Origin: Bacteroidales bacterium | Lineage (GTDB): Bacteria; Bacteroidota; Bacteroidia; Bacteroidales; UBA3824 | Direction: 5' to 3' | DNA: 33,376 nt | Assembly (NCBI GenBank): GCA_017535325.1 | Contig: JAFXUC010000133.1 | Span: 1 to 33,376 of the forward strand | Part shown: piece after piece, positions 16,157 through 24,997 of the stretch | Layout: every line of letters starts with the position of its first letter | Position numbering within the stretch: position 1 is the stretch's first letter | Notes under the pieces: generated by a model | Seen by the model: the letters and a program-made list of their open reading frames with translations, nothing else | The model's database searches: none | What the model was told of the DNA's origin: nothing | Program-made: the position numbers and the translations under genes

Positions 16157-17608
16157 ATGTTTATTTTTATGGAAGAAAAAGTCAAGGATTACGAGTTGGT
16201 GTACCGAACTTCGGCACTTATGAAGGAGGTCGCTGATTTGAAACAGCAAATCAAACAACTCACCGAACAGAACGAAAAAGCGCAGTTGGAGATTTACCGC
16301 TTGGAGAATATCCTTTCGGTTGTCCCGCAGGAAAATTTGCCGAAGGGTGTTAATTTCAACATCGGCGGCAACGCTTTGCGTTTTAAGATGGCGACGGTGA
16401 TGTATGTTGACATACGCGGTTTTAAGACCATTTCCTCCGAGTCGCGTACTTCCGACTTCATTGACGAATTAGACCAGATTTTTATATATTTCAACGAGAT
16501 AGCCGCAAAATACAAACTTCAAACCGTTAAAACAATCGGCGACGCGTATATGTGTGCGGGCGGTATTCCGCAAAAAAACATCACAAACCCGATAGACGTG
16601 GTTTTGGCGGCAATGGAGATGAAACGCTATCTCAAAGGTTTGAGGGAAAGTTACGAAAAAGACAACCGTAAATTTTGGGAACTGAGAATCGGCATTCATA
16701 CCGGGCCTGTTATCGCAACGCCTCAGGGCAAAAAGAAAATCACATACGACATCAAGGGCGAGACCGTTAACATCGCTTCAAGAATGGCCTCGGCAGCGGA
16801 TGTTGAAAAAATCAACATTTCTGTTTTTACTTACGAACTTGTAAAGGATTATTTTCAGACCGAATACAATGGAATAACGCCCGTAAAATATCAGGGCGAC
16901 TTGGAGATGTATTATATCCGGCGTTTGAAACCCGCGTTTTCCGTCAACCGTCAGGTAGGTGAGTTTCCGAACGAGATTTTCAGGATTAAATATCTTCTGA
17001 GACAGTTTACCGACTTGCAGGAGATTATTCTTGACAAGTTGGAAAAAGAACTGCCGAAATATCTTCATTATCACAACTTTAAACATACAATCGACGTTGT
17101 TAACCAAGCCGAACTTATAGGTTATGGCGAGGGGGTTGACGATGAGGACATTCTGCTTTTGAAGACGGCTGCGCTTTTTCACGATTCGGGACAGATAATC
17201 GGCAACGAAAACCACGAATATTACAGCACGCAGATAGCACGTGAATATCTTCCGAAATGGGGTTACACAGAGGAGCAGTCTGCAAAAATCTGCACTCTTA
17301 TAATGGCAACCAAACTGCCGCCGAATCCGACAACGCTTTTGGAAAAAATCATGTGCGACGCCGATTTGGATTATCTCGGCAGAACGGATTTTATACCTGT
17401 CAGCAACACTCTTTACGAAGAACTCATAGCGCAGGGCAAAAATATCAGCATTCTTGAATGGAACCGCAATCAGGTAAAATTCTTAACCAACCACCAGTAT
17501 TTTACCAACACGGCTCTTACGCTTAGAAAAGTCGGTAAGGAATATCAAATAGACCGCCTTAAAAAACTTATTGAAGAGGACGAAAAAAAGTTGGCGGAAC
17601 AAAAATAA
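16157..17608 (+). CDS. Class III adenylate cyclase domain fused to HD domain
   Basis: The 483-residue soluble protein starts with a coiled coil (about 8-55). A class III nucleotidyl cyclase domain (about 75-255) follows, with metal-binding Asp85 (MYVDIRGF) and Asp129 (TIGDAYM). Substrate residues Lys125 and Asp198 point to ATP rather than GTP, and transition-state Asn205 and Arg209 (VNIASRM) are present, so catalysis is expected. After a linker comes an HD-type domain (about 300-410) with His310, the pair His342-Asp343 (FHDSG) and Asp401/Asp403, a metal-dependent phosphohydrolase signature. Cyclic AMP synthesis and hydrolysis in one chain is an inference. The second ATG (16169, MEEKV) is an equally good start. 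Confidence 0.88.
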   Translation: MFIFMEEKVKDYELVYRTSALMKEVADLKQQIKQLTEQNEKAQLEIYRLENILSVVPQENLPKGVNFNIGGNALRFKMATVMYVDIRGFKTISSESRTSDFIDELDQIFIYFNEIAAKYKLQTVKTIGDAYMCAGGIPQKNITNPIDVVLAAMEMKRYLKGLRESYEKDNRKFWELRIGIHTGPVIATPQGKKKITYDIKGETVNIASRMASAADVEKINISVFTYELVKDYFQTEYNGITPVKYQGDLEMYYIRRLKPAFSVNRQVGEFPNEIFRIKYLLRQFTDLQEIILDKLEKELPKYLHYHNFKHTIDVVNQAELIGYGEGVDDEDILLLKTAALFHDSGQIIGNENHEYYSTQIAREYLPKWGYTEEQSAKICTLIMATKLPPNPTTLLEKIMCDADLDYLGRTDFIPVSNTLYEELIAQGKNISILEWNRNQVKFLTNHQYFTNTALTLRKVGKEYQIDRLKKLIEEDEKKLAEQK

Positions 17609-17614
17609 AAAAAA

Positions 17615-17640
17615 CCGGGAGAGTTTCACAACTATCCCGG
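17615..17640 (+). terminator. Possible terminator after the cyclase gene
   Basis: CCGGGA (17615-17620) and TCCCGG (17635-17640) form a GC stem with a 14-nt loop, 6 nt after the stop. The tail is A-rich rather than T-rich on this strand, so it may be weak. The rest of the gap to 17768 is AT-rich; I see no gene in it. Confidence 0.45.
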
Positions 17641-17768
17641 CATCAAAAAATAAACAACTAAAAAAAGAAGTATTTTATAACATGAAACACATCTATATAT
17701 ACGAAAAAAGCGAAAAAAAGTTTCATTTTTTCTGTTAAAAAGTGTTAATGAAAATATTTTAATCTTTT

Positions 17769-17799
17769 TTTGGGAAAATAAAAAAAAACGCTATCTTTG
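17769..17799 (+). promoter_or_regulatory. Bacteroidetes-type promoter for the Cache-GAF-PAS sensor
   Basis: TTTG (17769-17772), a 19-nt spacer and TATCTTTG (17792-17799) match the consensus exactly. The leader to the ATG at 17879 is about 70 nt, longer than elsewhere in the window. Confidence 0.85.
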
Positions 17800-17878
17800 A
17801 AAATTGAATTTTTGTGCGTTTTTTTTAAAATTGTGGTGCAAAAATTGTTTGAGTTTATACTTAAAATATTGATGACAA

Positions 17879-20137
17879 ATGAAGAACAATTTTAAACATA
17901 TAGCCCTCGTGGTGGTTGCGATTCTGATTTTTTATGTCGGCGTAGCCTCTTTTTTGTTGTATTCTGATTATAATTATTCTTTGGACAAGACTGTTAAAAC
18001 TTCCGATAATTACAGTGTCCAAAAAGCCAGTCAGATAGTTTCGTATATTGATCTTCATATCGCCAACGCTGCCGTTCTCAGCGATATGCTTGCTTCTGCA
18101 AAGGAAAAAAACGGCGCGGGAATTTCTTCTTACGTAGAGCAGAGCCTTAAAAATTTTATCACAGACAACAGTGAGGTGCTTTCTGTAACCGTTTCGTGGG
18201 AACTTTCCGAAATGGACAGGTACTGGAACAAGCCTTACGGAAGAATCGTTCAGAAATGTTTTATGAGGGACGGACTTGCGGCTTTTGTCTGCGATACCGT
18301 GGACAGGGACGGCGAATACGTTTCTGAAAACTATTCGCAGATGAAAAACGGTACGACGCACGTTCTTTTTACCGACCCTTATCTCAACACTTCGGATTAC
18401 GTTTCAAAATCCGAGGCAAAATATTGTTTTTCTGTTGCAACGCGCATTATGACGGAGGGCAGGTTTATTGGTGCAGTCATGCTTGAACTTCAACTTTCGG
18501 ATTTGTATTCACTTTTGGAGGACATGCCTTTGGATTATGCGGGTAAACCTTTTCTTGTAGCAGACAACGGAAAAATTTACGGTCATAGAAACCAGTCTTT
18601 TGACGGTACGCTGTTTTTGGACGCTTATTCCGGCATAGACAAAAACGACGAGATTGTAAAAGTCCTGAACGACGGAATTATGGGCAGTTCGGGCTTTGCG
18701 GATTCTGTCAGGGTTACGCTTATTCCTTTGTATGTCAGGGACAACGGCAAGCCTTGGACATTGATTTCAGAGGTTTCTCTGCCGAGAATTTTCAAACAGT
18801 CGGCGCGCAGGGTGGCTCCGTTTATTTTCCTGTCGTTTTTGGGAATTATGGCGATGGCTGTTTTTACGTTGTTTTTCGTAAAGCGCAATACCTCGCCGCT
18901 CAGACACGTTGCCAACCTTTTGAAGTTTGTGGACAAAGGCGAATACGACAAAATTCAGAAACTGTCATCTTCCGACGACGAAATTCAGGAGTGTTACGAG
19001 GTTGTCAACACTTTGGCGGAAAATATTTCAAAAACAACGGCTTTCGCTAATAGTATCGGTCGCGGCGATCTTAATGAAAAATATAATATAACCAATCCTA
19101 ACGGCTTGGACCTCGCACTGTTGGACATGCAGAAAAACCTTTTGAGAGCCCGCAAGGAAGAAGAAAACCGAAAGGTGGAAAACGAAAAACTTTCTTGGGC
19201 TCAAAACGGTCTTGCGCAGTTAGGCGAGTATCTTCGTATGAACAATGCTGACATCGGTGAGTTCGCTTATAACGTCATAAGTTTCCTTGTAAAATATATG
19301 GGTGCGCTACAAGGTGGATTGTTTGTTACCGAGGAAAAAAATGATGAAAAATATTTGGATTTGAAAGCCGCTTACGCTTTTGACCGCAAAAAGCAGTTGG
19401 AAGGAAGGGTTCAGTTTGGAGAGTCGCTTGTAGGCCGTTGTGCGATAGAGGGAAAATCTATTTTCTTAACTGATGTGCCTGACGGTTATCTTTACATAAC
19501 TTCTGGTTTGGGCGAAAACAAGCCTTCATGTATTCTTCTTGTGCCGCTGAAATTTGAGGACGAGGTTCACGGAGTTATTGAAATTGCCTCTTTGAAAATG
19601 GTGGAAGAATATCAGAGAACGTTTCTCGACAACGTTGCCGAGCGTATTGCTTCTACAATTTCTAACATCAAGAAAAATATCAATACCGCCGAACTTTTGG
19701 AGAAATTCCGCACACAGTCCGATGCATTGGCTGTCAGGGAAAAAGAAATCGAAAAATCCTACAAAGATATTAAGCGTTCAAAGGAAGAAATCAAACTTAA
19801 CGAACTTGAAACTGAGGCAATTTTGGAGGTTCTTTCGCAAAGTTGTATAATTATGCGTTATGATACCGGCGGTATGGTTACGGATTTGAGGGACTTGACA
19901 CTCGAAGTTACGGGTTACAAACGCTCTGACATTGTCGGACACTATCTTAAAGAAATTCTCGCACTTACTAAAAACGATATGGACAACTTTGACGTATTTT
20001 GGAACGAGATTATTCAAGGTGTTAAGAAGACAAGAAAATTTACACGCGGCGACACGCTTTATAAAGAGACATTTACGTTGATAACCGACGAACACGGCAG
20101 ACCATATAAGGTAATAAGTATCGCCGTACCGATGTAG
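17879..20137 (+). CDS. Membrane sensor with Cache, HAMP, GAF and PAS, no output domain
   Basis: The 752-residue protein has a membrane segment near 7-28 and a large periplasmic Cache-type region (about 35-310); SVATRIMTEGRFIGAVMLELQLSDL is typical of dCache. A second membrane segment follows (about 312-334), then a HAMP-like segment starting RNTSPLRHVANLL. A GAF domain (about 460-600) contains LVGRCAIEGKSIFLTDVP. A Lys/Glu coiled coil (about 605-645) leads to a C-terminal PAS-like domain ending at VISIAVPM. I find no kinase, cyclase, GGDEF or chemotaxis signalling domain. It probably signals by protein contact. The LtaS-like gene starts 18 nt after its stop, so co-transcription is likely. Confidence 0.82.
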   Translation: MKNNFKHIALVVVAILIFYVGVASFLLYSDYNYSLDKTVKTSDNYSVQKASQIVSYIDLHIANAAVLSDMLASAKEKNGAGISSYVEQSLKNFITDNSEVLSVTVSWELSEMDRYWNKPYGRIVQKCFMRDGLAAFVCDTVDRDGEYVSENYSQMKNGTTHVLFTDPYLNTSDYVSKSEAKYCFSVATRIMTEGRFIGAVMLELQLSDLYSLLEDMPLDYAGKPFLVADNGKIYGHRNQSFDGTLFLDAYSGIDKNDEIVKVLNDGIMGSSGFADSVRVTLIPLYVRDNGKPWTLISEVSLPRIFKQSARRVAPFIFLSFLGIMAMAVFTLFFVKRNTSPLRHVANLLKFVDKGEYDKIQKLSSSDDEIQECYEVVNTLAENISKTTAFANSIGRGDLNEKYNITNPNGLDLALLDMQKNLLRARKEEENRKVENEKLSWAQNGLAQLGEYLRMNNADIGEFAYNVISFLVKYMGALQGGLFVTEEKNDEKYLDLKAAYAFDRKKQLEGRVQFGESLVGRCAIEGKSIFLTDVPDGYLYITSGLGENKPSCILLVPLKFEDEVHGVIEIASLKMVEEYQRTFLDNVAERIASTISNIKKNINTAELLEKFRTQSDALAVREKEIEKSYKDIKRSKEEIKLNELETEAILEVLSQSCIIMRYDTGGMVTDLRDLTLEVTGYKRSDIVGHYLKEILALTKNDMDNFDVFWNEIIQGVKKTRKFTRGDTLYKETFTLITDEHGRPYKVISIAVPM

Positions 20138-20155
20138 GAGAGGAGAAAAAGAGAA

Positions 20156-22090
20156 ATGACATTAAAAAAAATATTACAACTTCCGATTATGCAATACGCG
20201 GTAAATTTTTTTACCGCGTTTGCTTTGTTTTTTATTTGTAGGGTGATTTTTGTAATTGCTAATCAAAATATTTATGGTCAAATCAATTTTTCGCATTATT
20301 TTACGCTTTTCCAAGGCGGAATAAAATACGATTTTGCCGCACTTTTTTATCTGACGGTCGTAAGTTTGGTGATGATGATTTTGCCGTTTAAGTTCGCTTT
20401 TAACGAAACGTACAGAAATATTGCGAAATGGTTTTTCATTATTCCGGTTTCGCTCGGCATTTTTGCGAATATATTTGATGCGGCGTTTTTCCCGTTTAAT
20501 GCCAGACGCACTAACTTTTCGTTTTTCAAGGAGTTTTCTAACGAAAATAATCTTTTCGGAATTTTTTTCAAAGGACTTTTTGATTATTGGTATTTGACAC
20601 TTGCGGCGGCGGTTTTAATTTTTTTGCTTGTTAAATTCTATTATAATCCGAAAGTAACGAAGGAGGATTTTTCAATAAAAAAATATAGTTTGAAAGTTTT
20701 GCCTTTGACGTTGCTGTTTATTTATTTCTTTTTGGCAGGCGTTCGCGGCAGTTTTTTTATTGACGCAGACCATCGTCCGATGAATATGAACAACGCTAAC
20801 GAGTACATCAAAAAAAGCAACGAATCTGCAATCGTATTAAATACGCCTTATTGCATTCTCCGCACCTCAGGGGATATTGCTTTTTCTGACCCGAAGTATT
20901 TTGATAGGGGAGAGTTAGAACAAATATATTCACCGGTTCATATCCCTAAACCCGAAGGTGAATTTAAACCGATGAACGTCGTAATTTTGATTTTAGAAAG
21001 TTTCGGCAAGGAATATTCGGGCTTTTTTAACGGTAACGAAGGTTATACGCCGTTTTTGGATTCGCTTTATCAAAACGGTTTGACATTTAGACATTCATTT
21101 GCAACGGGTAGAAAATCCATTGACGCAATGCCGAGTATTTTAGCCGGAATTCCCTATTTAACTGACCATTTCTTTATGGGAATGTATTCTAATAATAAGG
21201 TTAATAGTATTGCAACACTTTTAAAATCAAAAGGTTACTATTCTGCATTTTATCATGGTGCACCTAATGGGAGTATGGGCTTTTTGCATTTTGCCAATCT
21301 TGCGGGCTTTGATAATTATTTTGGTATGACGGAGTATTGTGGCGACACGGCTTTTAATGCGATGAACGATTTTGACGGTCATTGGGCAATTTGGGACGAA
21401 GAATTTTTGCAGTATTATGCTAAAAGTATGGGTGAGATTCCGCAACCGTTTGTCACGGCATGTTTTACTGCAACTTCGCACAATCCGTTTAGAATCCCTG
21501 AAAAATATAAAGAACGTTTTAAAGAAGGTCCCCAGCCGATAACAAAGTGCATTCAGTACACCGACAACGCAATCCGCAATTTCTTTAACGCTATGAAAAA
21601 ATATTCGTGGTTTGAAAACACGCTTTTTGTCATTACTGCTGATCATACGAATCAAGCGTTGAGTAGCGAATATACAACCGATAGAAACGTGTTTAAAGTG
21701 CCTATTTTATTTTATCAGCAAGGTGGAATACAAAAAGTTTCGGACAAACTATTTTGTCAGACGGATATTACACCTACGGTTTTGGATTTTTTGAACTTTG
21801 ACAAGCCTTATATTGCTTTTGGAAATTCGTATTTTTCAAAGACCGATACATTAGGATATGTTGTAAATTTTAGTGAACCTCTGTATCAAATTTCTATGGG
21901 GAAATATTTTTTGCAGTTTGACGGAAAGCAAGAAACCGGCTTTTTTATTCCCAGCGAAGACGTTTTTTTAACGCACAATTTGAAGGGAAAATTCCAAAGT
22001 GAAGAAGAAAAAATGCTTAACCTCTTAAAGGCTGAAATTCAGCAATATCACATTAGAATGATAGAAAATAATTTAACTATCAAAAACTAA
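20156..22090 (+). CDS. LtaS-like phosphoalcohol transferase, alkaline phosphatase superfamily
   Basis: The 644-residue protein has about five N-terminal membrane helices (15-210) and an extracytoplasmic sulfatase-fold domain (about 265-600). Visible metal and nucleophile residues are Glu281 (LILESFGKEYSG), Ser321 in TGRKSIDAMPS at the nucleophile position (Thr in Gram-positive LtaS), and TADHTNQAL. Bacteroidota lack lipoteichoic acid, so it more likely moves phosphoglycerol or phosphoethanolamine onto an envelope glycan or lipid. The start follows a strong purine tract. The next gene begins 3 nt after its stop. Confidence 0.85.
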   Translation: MTLKKILQLPIMQYAVNFFTAFALFFICRVIFVIANQNIYGQINFSHYFTLFQGGIKYDFAALFYLTVVSLVMMILPFKFAFNETYRNIAKWFFIIPVSLGIFANIFDAAFFPFNARRTNFSFFKEFSNENNLFGIFFKGLFDYWYLTLAAAVLIFLLVKFYYNPKVTKEDFSIKKYSLKVLPLTLLFIYFFLAGVRGSFFIDADHRPMNMNNANEYIKKSNESAIVLNTPYCILRTSGDIAFSDPKYFDRGELEQIYSPVHIPKPEGEFKPMNVVILILESFGKEYSGFFNGNEGYTPFLDSLYQNGLTFRHSFATGRKSIDAMPSILAGIPYLTDHFFMGMYSNNKVNSIATLLKSKGYYSAFYHGAPNGSMGFLHFANLAGFDNYFGMTEYCGDTAFNAMNDFDGHWAIWDEEFLQYYAKSMGEIPQPFVTACFTATSHNPFRIPEKYKERFKEGPQPITKCIQYTDNAIRNFFNAMKKYSWFENTLFVITADHTNQALSSEYTTDRNVFKVPILFYQQGGIQKVSDKLFCQTDITPTVLDFLNFDKPYIAFGNSYFSKTDTLGYVVNFSEPLYQISMGKYFLQFDGKQETGFFIPSEDVFLTHNLKGKFQSEEEKMLNLLKAEIQQYHIRMIENNLTIKN

Positions 22091-22093
22091 AAA

Positions 22094-23902
22094 ATGAAAG
22101 AAAAATTATTGAAAGCAATTTCGTGTTATTTTTTGTCTGTTGGCGTTTTATCGCTGATTTTTGTAATCACAACGGCTATGAATTGCGGTGTAGCACTAAA
22201 TTTTCATTCGCTTTTTTACATCGTAGCATCGTCGTTTTGTCATACTGCGGTCGTGATGTTGATACCTGCGATAATAACTTTTCCGCTAAGATTTGTATTC
22301 AAAAAAAGTGCAGTGCCGGATACGGTTTTTGCAGTTTTGTCAGCATTGATACAAATTGTTGTAATAATCGATTATTTTGTTTTTGCGTTTTATAGGTATC
22401 ATATCAATGGTTTTGTTTGGGGACTTTTGACAGGTCCTGCGGCAGGTCAGATTTTTGTTTTTGACTATTGGGTTGTTTTTAAGTGCGTAGTTGGTGCAAT
22501 AATTATAATAGTAGCAAACTTGTTTGTTATTAACAAATTAAATGATATTATTTCAAATAAAACTTTGAAATATTCTTTATTTGTAGTTTTGTTTTTTGTT
22601 TTAACTGCAAATTGTATGCATGCATACGGTGCGGCTACTCTTAATCATTCTGTTATCAAATGTACCGAGGCGATTCCGTATTATTATCCGATACGCTCAA
22701 ACAGTCTTTTGAGCAAAATCGGACTTGTTGATGAGCGAAAAGTTCAAGCGGAAAAAGCGGGGAGCGGCGATTTGAATTATCCAAAAGCGGAACTTTATTG
22801 GAACGATTCCATAACACCGCCGAATATCATTTTTATAATGATTGACGCTTGGAACAGACGGACTTTCAACGATGAAAATACGCCTAATTTGAAAGAGTTT
22901 TCAAAAAAATGCGTTTATTATTCCGACCATGTTAGCGCAAGCAACGGCACACAGGGCAGTGTTTTTACGATTTTTACATCGCTTTCGTCGTATTATTGGC
23001 AGGATTTTGAACTTAGCAATATAAATCCCGTTTTTGTTGACCGACTCAAAACTTTGGGCTACGATTTCAAAACTTTTCCGGGTGCAACTTTGCGCAGTCC
23101 TGCGTTTAACAGCGTTTTGCTTCATGAATTTCCCGATATTAACACCGATACCGAAGGCAAAACGGTTTATGATAGGGATTGTAATTTGACTTCAAACTTT
23201 ATCAATTATATTGACGATAAAGATTCAAGCAAGCCGTTTTTTGCATGGCTTTTTTACGACCTTGCACATTCGTACGAAATGCCGAAAGAAAGATTATGGA
23301 AATTTCGTCCGACTTGGGAGTTTGCTGATTATACGTTGCTTTCGGCGGATATGAATCCCGAACCATATTTCAATCTTTATAGAAACGCAGTTTATCAAGC
23401 GGATTCACTTGTGGGAAAAGTCTTGAACAAGATAGAAGAAAAAGGGTTGTTAGAAAATTCTGTTATCGTGATTTGTGGCGACCATGGTCAAGAGTTCAAC
23501 GACAACAAGAAGAATTTTTGGGGGCATAACGGCAATTTTTCTGATGTTCAAATCGGGACAAATCTGCTTTGGTATTCGCCGGATAGTGAGCCGAAAACCG
23601 TAAAATACAGAACTTCGCATTATGATATTAGTCCAACGATTTTGAAAAAATATCTTGGTCTGAAAAACAAAATAGAAGATTTCGGTAGTGGTAAAATGCT
23701 TTCTGACAGTACTTTAAGGGATTGGCTTTTGGTTGGCAGTAGAGATAATTTTGCATTTTTGCACAAAAACCACATTTACGAAAAGCGACCTTCGGGATAT
23801 TTCTTTGCGACGGACGCTTTTCTCAACGAACTGCCGCAGGATTCAATAGATTACAACGTTTTGAACGAAAAAATCAGAGAAATCGGAAGTTTTTATAAAT
23901 AG
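22094..23902 (+). CDS. YejM/PbgA-like (DUF3413) membrane sulfatase-fold protein
   Basis: The 602-residue protein has about five N-terminal membrane helices (10-185) and a periplasmic sulfatase-fold domain (about 240-590). Motifs are NIIFIMIDAWNRR, SNGTQGSVFTIFTSL with Thr286 at the nucleophile position, and CGDHGQEF. The overall pattern and the GVGS-like nucleophile segment recall YejM/PbgA of enterobacteria, which senses lipopolysaccharide and controls LpxC turnover. YejM itself has lost or reduced hydrolase activity; here Asp-His and Thr are retained, so catalysis is possible. It is co-transcribed with the LtaS-like gene. Confidence 0.8.
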   Translation: MKEKLLKAISCYFLSVGVLSLIFVITTAMNCGVALNFHSLFYIVASSFCHTAVVMLIPAIITFPLRFVFKKSAVPDTVFAVLSALIQIVVIIDYFVFAFYRYHINGFVWGLLTGPAAGQIFVFDYWVVFKCVVGAIIIIVANLFVINKLNDIISNKTLKYSLFVVLFFVLTANCMHAYGAATLNHSVIKCTEAIPYYYPIRSNSLLSKIGLVDERKVQAEKAGSGDLNYPKAELYWNDSITPPNIIFIMIDAWNRRTFNDENTPNLKEFSKKCVYYSDHVSASNGTQGSVFTIFTSLSSYYWQDFELSNINPVFVDRLKTLGYDFKTFPGATLRSPAFNSVLLHEFPDINTDTEGKTVYDRDCNLTSNFINYIDDKDSSKPFFAWLFYDLAHSYEMPKERLWKFRPTWEFADYTLLSADMNPEPYFNLYRNAVYQADSLVGKVLNKIEEKGLLENSVIVICGDHGQEFNDNKKNFWGHNGNFSDVQIGTNLLWYSPDSEPKTVKYRTSHYDISPTILKKYLGLKNKIEDFGSGKMLSDSTLRDWLLVGSRDNFAFLHKNHIYEKRPSGYFFATDAFLNELPQDSIDYNVLNEKIREIGSFYK

Positions 23903-23915
23903 TTGTTTTTGGGTA

Positions 23916-23963
23916 GAATTGCAACCAAAAGTGGGGTAAAAAGGTGATTTTTGGTTGCAATTC
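23916..23963. terminator. Long perfect inverted repeat between convergent operons
   Basis: GAATTGCAACCAAAA (23916-23930) and its exact complement (23949-23963) form a 15-bp stem with an 18-nt loop, 14 nt after the YejM-like stop. The minus-strand operon ends at 24114, so a bidirectional terminator is the simplest reading. There is no long T tract on either strand, so a mobile-element relic or protein site is also possible. Confidence 0.55.
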
Positions 23964-23983
23964 GGCAGAAAATTAATTTTACT

Positions 23984-24014
23984 ATTGCCAAATTCCATTT
24001 TTTTGATACTTTTG
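23984..24014 (+). promoter_or_regulatory. Orphan promoter-like site pointing into an antisense region
   Basis: TACTTTTG (24007-24014) fits TAnnTTTG, with ATTG (23984-23987) 19 nt upstream. Downstream only a 34-codon frame (24052-24156, MFMAAIISRL...) is present, and it overlaps the 3' end of the opposite-strand glycosyltransferase. It may make an antisense or small RNA, or be the remnant of a lost gene's promoter. Confidence 0.25.
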
Positions 24015-24113
24015 CGCAGTAAGAAAAATAGACCAATAAAAGATTTTCCCGATGTTTATGGCGGCAATTATTTCGAGGTTATCTTATATGAAATTGATAA
24101 AATTTTCAATTTT

Positions 24114-24995
24114 TCAAAACTCAATTTTAGAGGTATTTAAGAAAGTTTTTTGGTAATTAGGAAAGTATTTGTCTGCAAAACTCTTTATAGCCTGATTGGT
24201 TTTGTGTTTTTTTACGTAAATAGGTATTTGGGTGAAAGGTATTTTGGAAAATAAATCCATTTCAGTTGCTAAATCAGCATTTGTAAATAGTGATTTTAAA
24301 AATAATTGTTTTGCCGTATCTATCCATTCTTGTTTTTGAGACCAATAATGTGCAATATACGGCTTGGAGGTGTTTAAATTGGTTTTTTCTTTGAGAGCAA
24401 TACTCAGAGAATATTGTTCTATGAAATCCGGATATGCGTTTTCGTCTAACATTCCGTCGCATAGTGATAAGGCTGTTGTGGTGATTTCCGTTTTCATAGC
24501 GGCGGGTATGCCGCAAACACCGGCACACCACATATCGTGTTTCTCCGAAATCATGATATTGGCTATTGTTTTTCCTTTGACTTTATTATATAATTGTTGA
24601 TGTTTGTGTGTGGTTTTTGAAGGGTGTCCTTCGTTACCGTCCATAAAAGATTTATTATTTTTTAGTTCTTGTTTTAAGGTGTTGAAATTGCCGTATAAAA
24701 ACGTATCACAATCTATGTATAATAAATCGTCTGACGGATACATATTACTAATTGTTTCAATTGCTTTGATTTTCGTCCTCCAAAAGAAATTATGTTTACC
24801 CTTCCATTCCGTTATGTTTTTTTCATCGATTGTTATTGTTTCCACGAAACTAAAATGATTGAAAAAAGAGGGATTTGTGGTTATTATAACGATTCTGTCA
24901 TCATTTTGCATTTGCTTTTTAAAACTCAGAATTGAAAAATATGATTGAACATAGATATCCAAATTTTCTCCAAGTATATAGTACATTATAGTCAT
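24114..24995 (-). CDS. GT-A-fold glycosyltransferase-like protein
   Basis: The 293-residue soluble protein has a Rossmann-like N-terminus (RIVIITTNPSFF) and an acidic DxD motif in LLYIDCDTFLYGN (about 93-105), as in nucleotide-diphospho-sugar transferases. A central segment reads CAGVCGIPAAM and the later part IAHYWSQKQEWID. Donor and acceptor cannot be inferred. It is the last gene of the seven-gene minus-strand operon, 2 nt after the GT2 gene, and is more AT-rich than its neighbours, which hints at separate acquisition. Confidence 0.75.
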   Translation of the reverse strand: MTIMYYILGENLDIYVQSYFSILSFKKQMQNDDRIVIITTNPSFFNHFSFVETITIDEKNITEWKGKHNFFWRTKIKAIETISNMYPSDDLLYIDCDTFLYGNFNTLKQELKNNKSFMDGNEGHPSKTTHKHQQLYNKVKGKTIANIMISEKHDMWCAGVCGIPAAMKTEITTTALSLCDGMLDENAYPDFIEQYSLSIALKEKTNLNTSKPYIAHYWSQKQEWIDTAKQLFLKSLFTNADLATEMDLFSKIPFTQIPIYVKKHKTNQAIKSFADKYFPNYQKTFLNTSKIEF

Positions 24996-24997
24996 AA

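Noticed and set aside
20156..22090. True lipoteichoic acid synthase
   Set aside because: The fold fits, but the organism appears to be Bacteroidota with an outer membrane, and the nucleophile position is Ser rather than Thr; named only as LtaS-like.
23955..24140. 61-codon plus-strand frame starting with TTG inside the inverted repeat
   Set aside because: Non-ATG start in a stem, no ribosome site and overlap with the opposite-strand gene.
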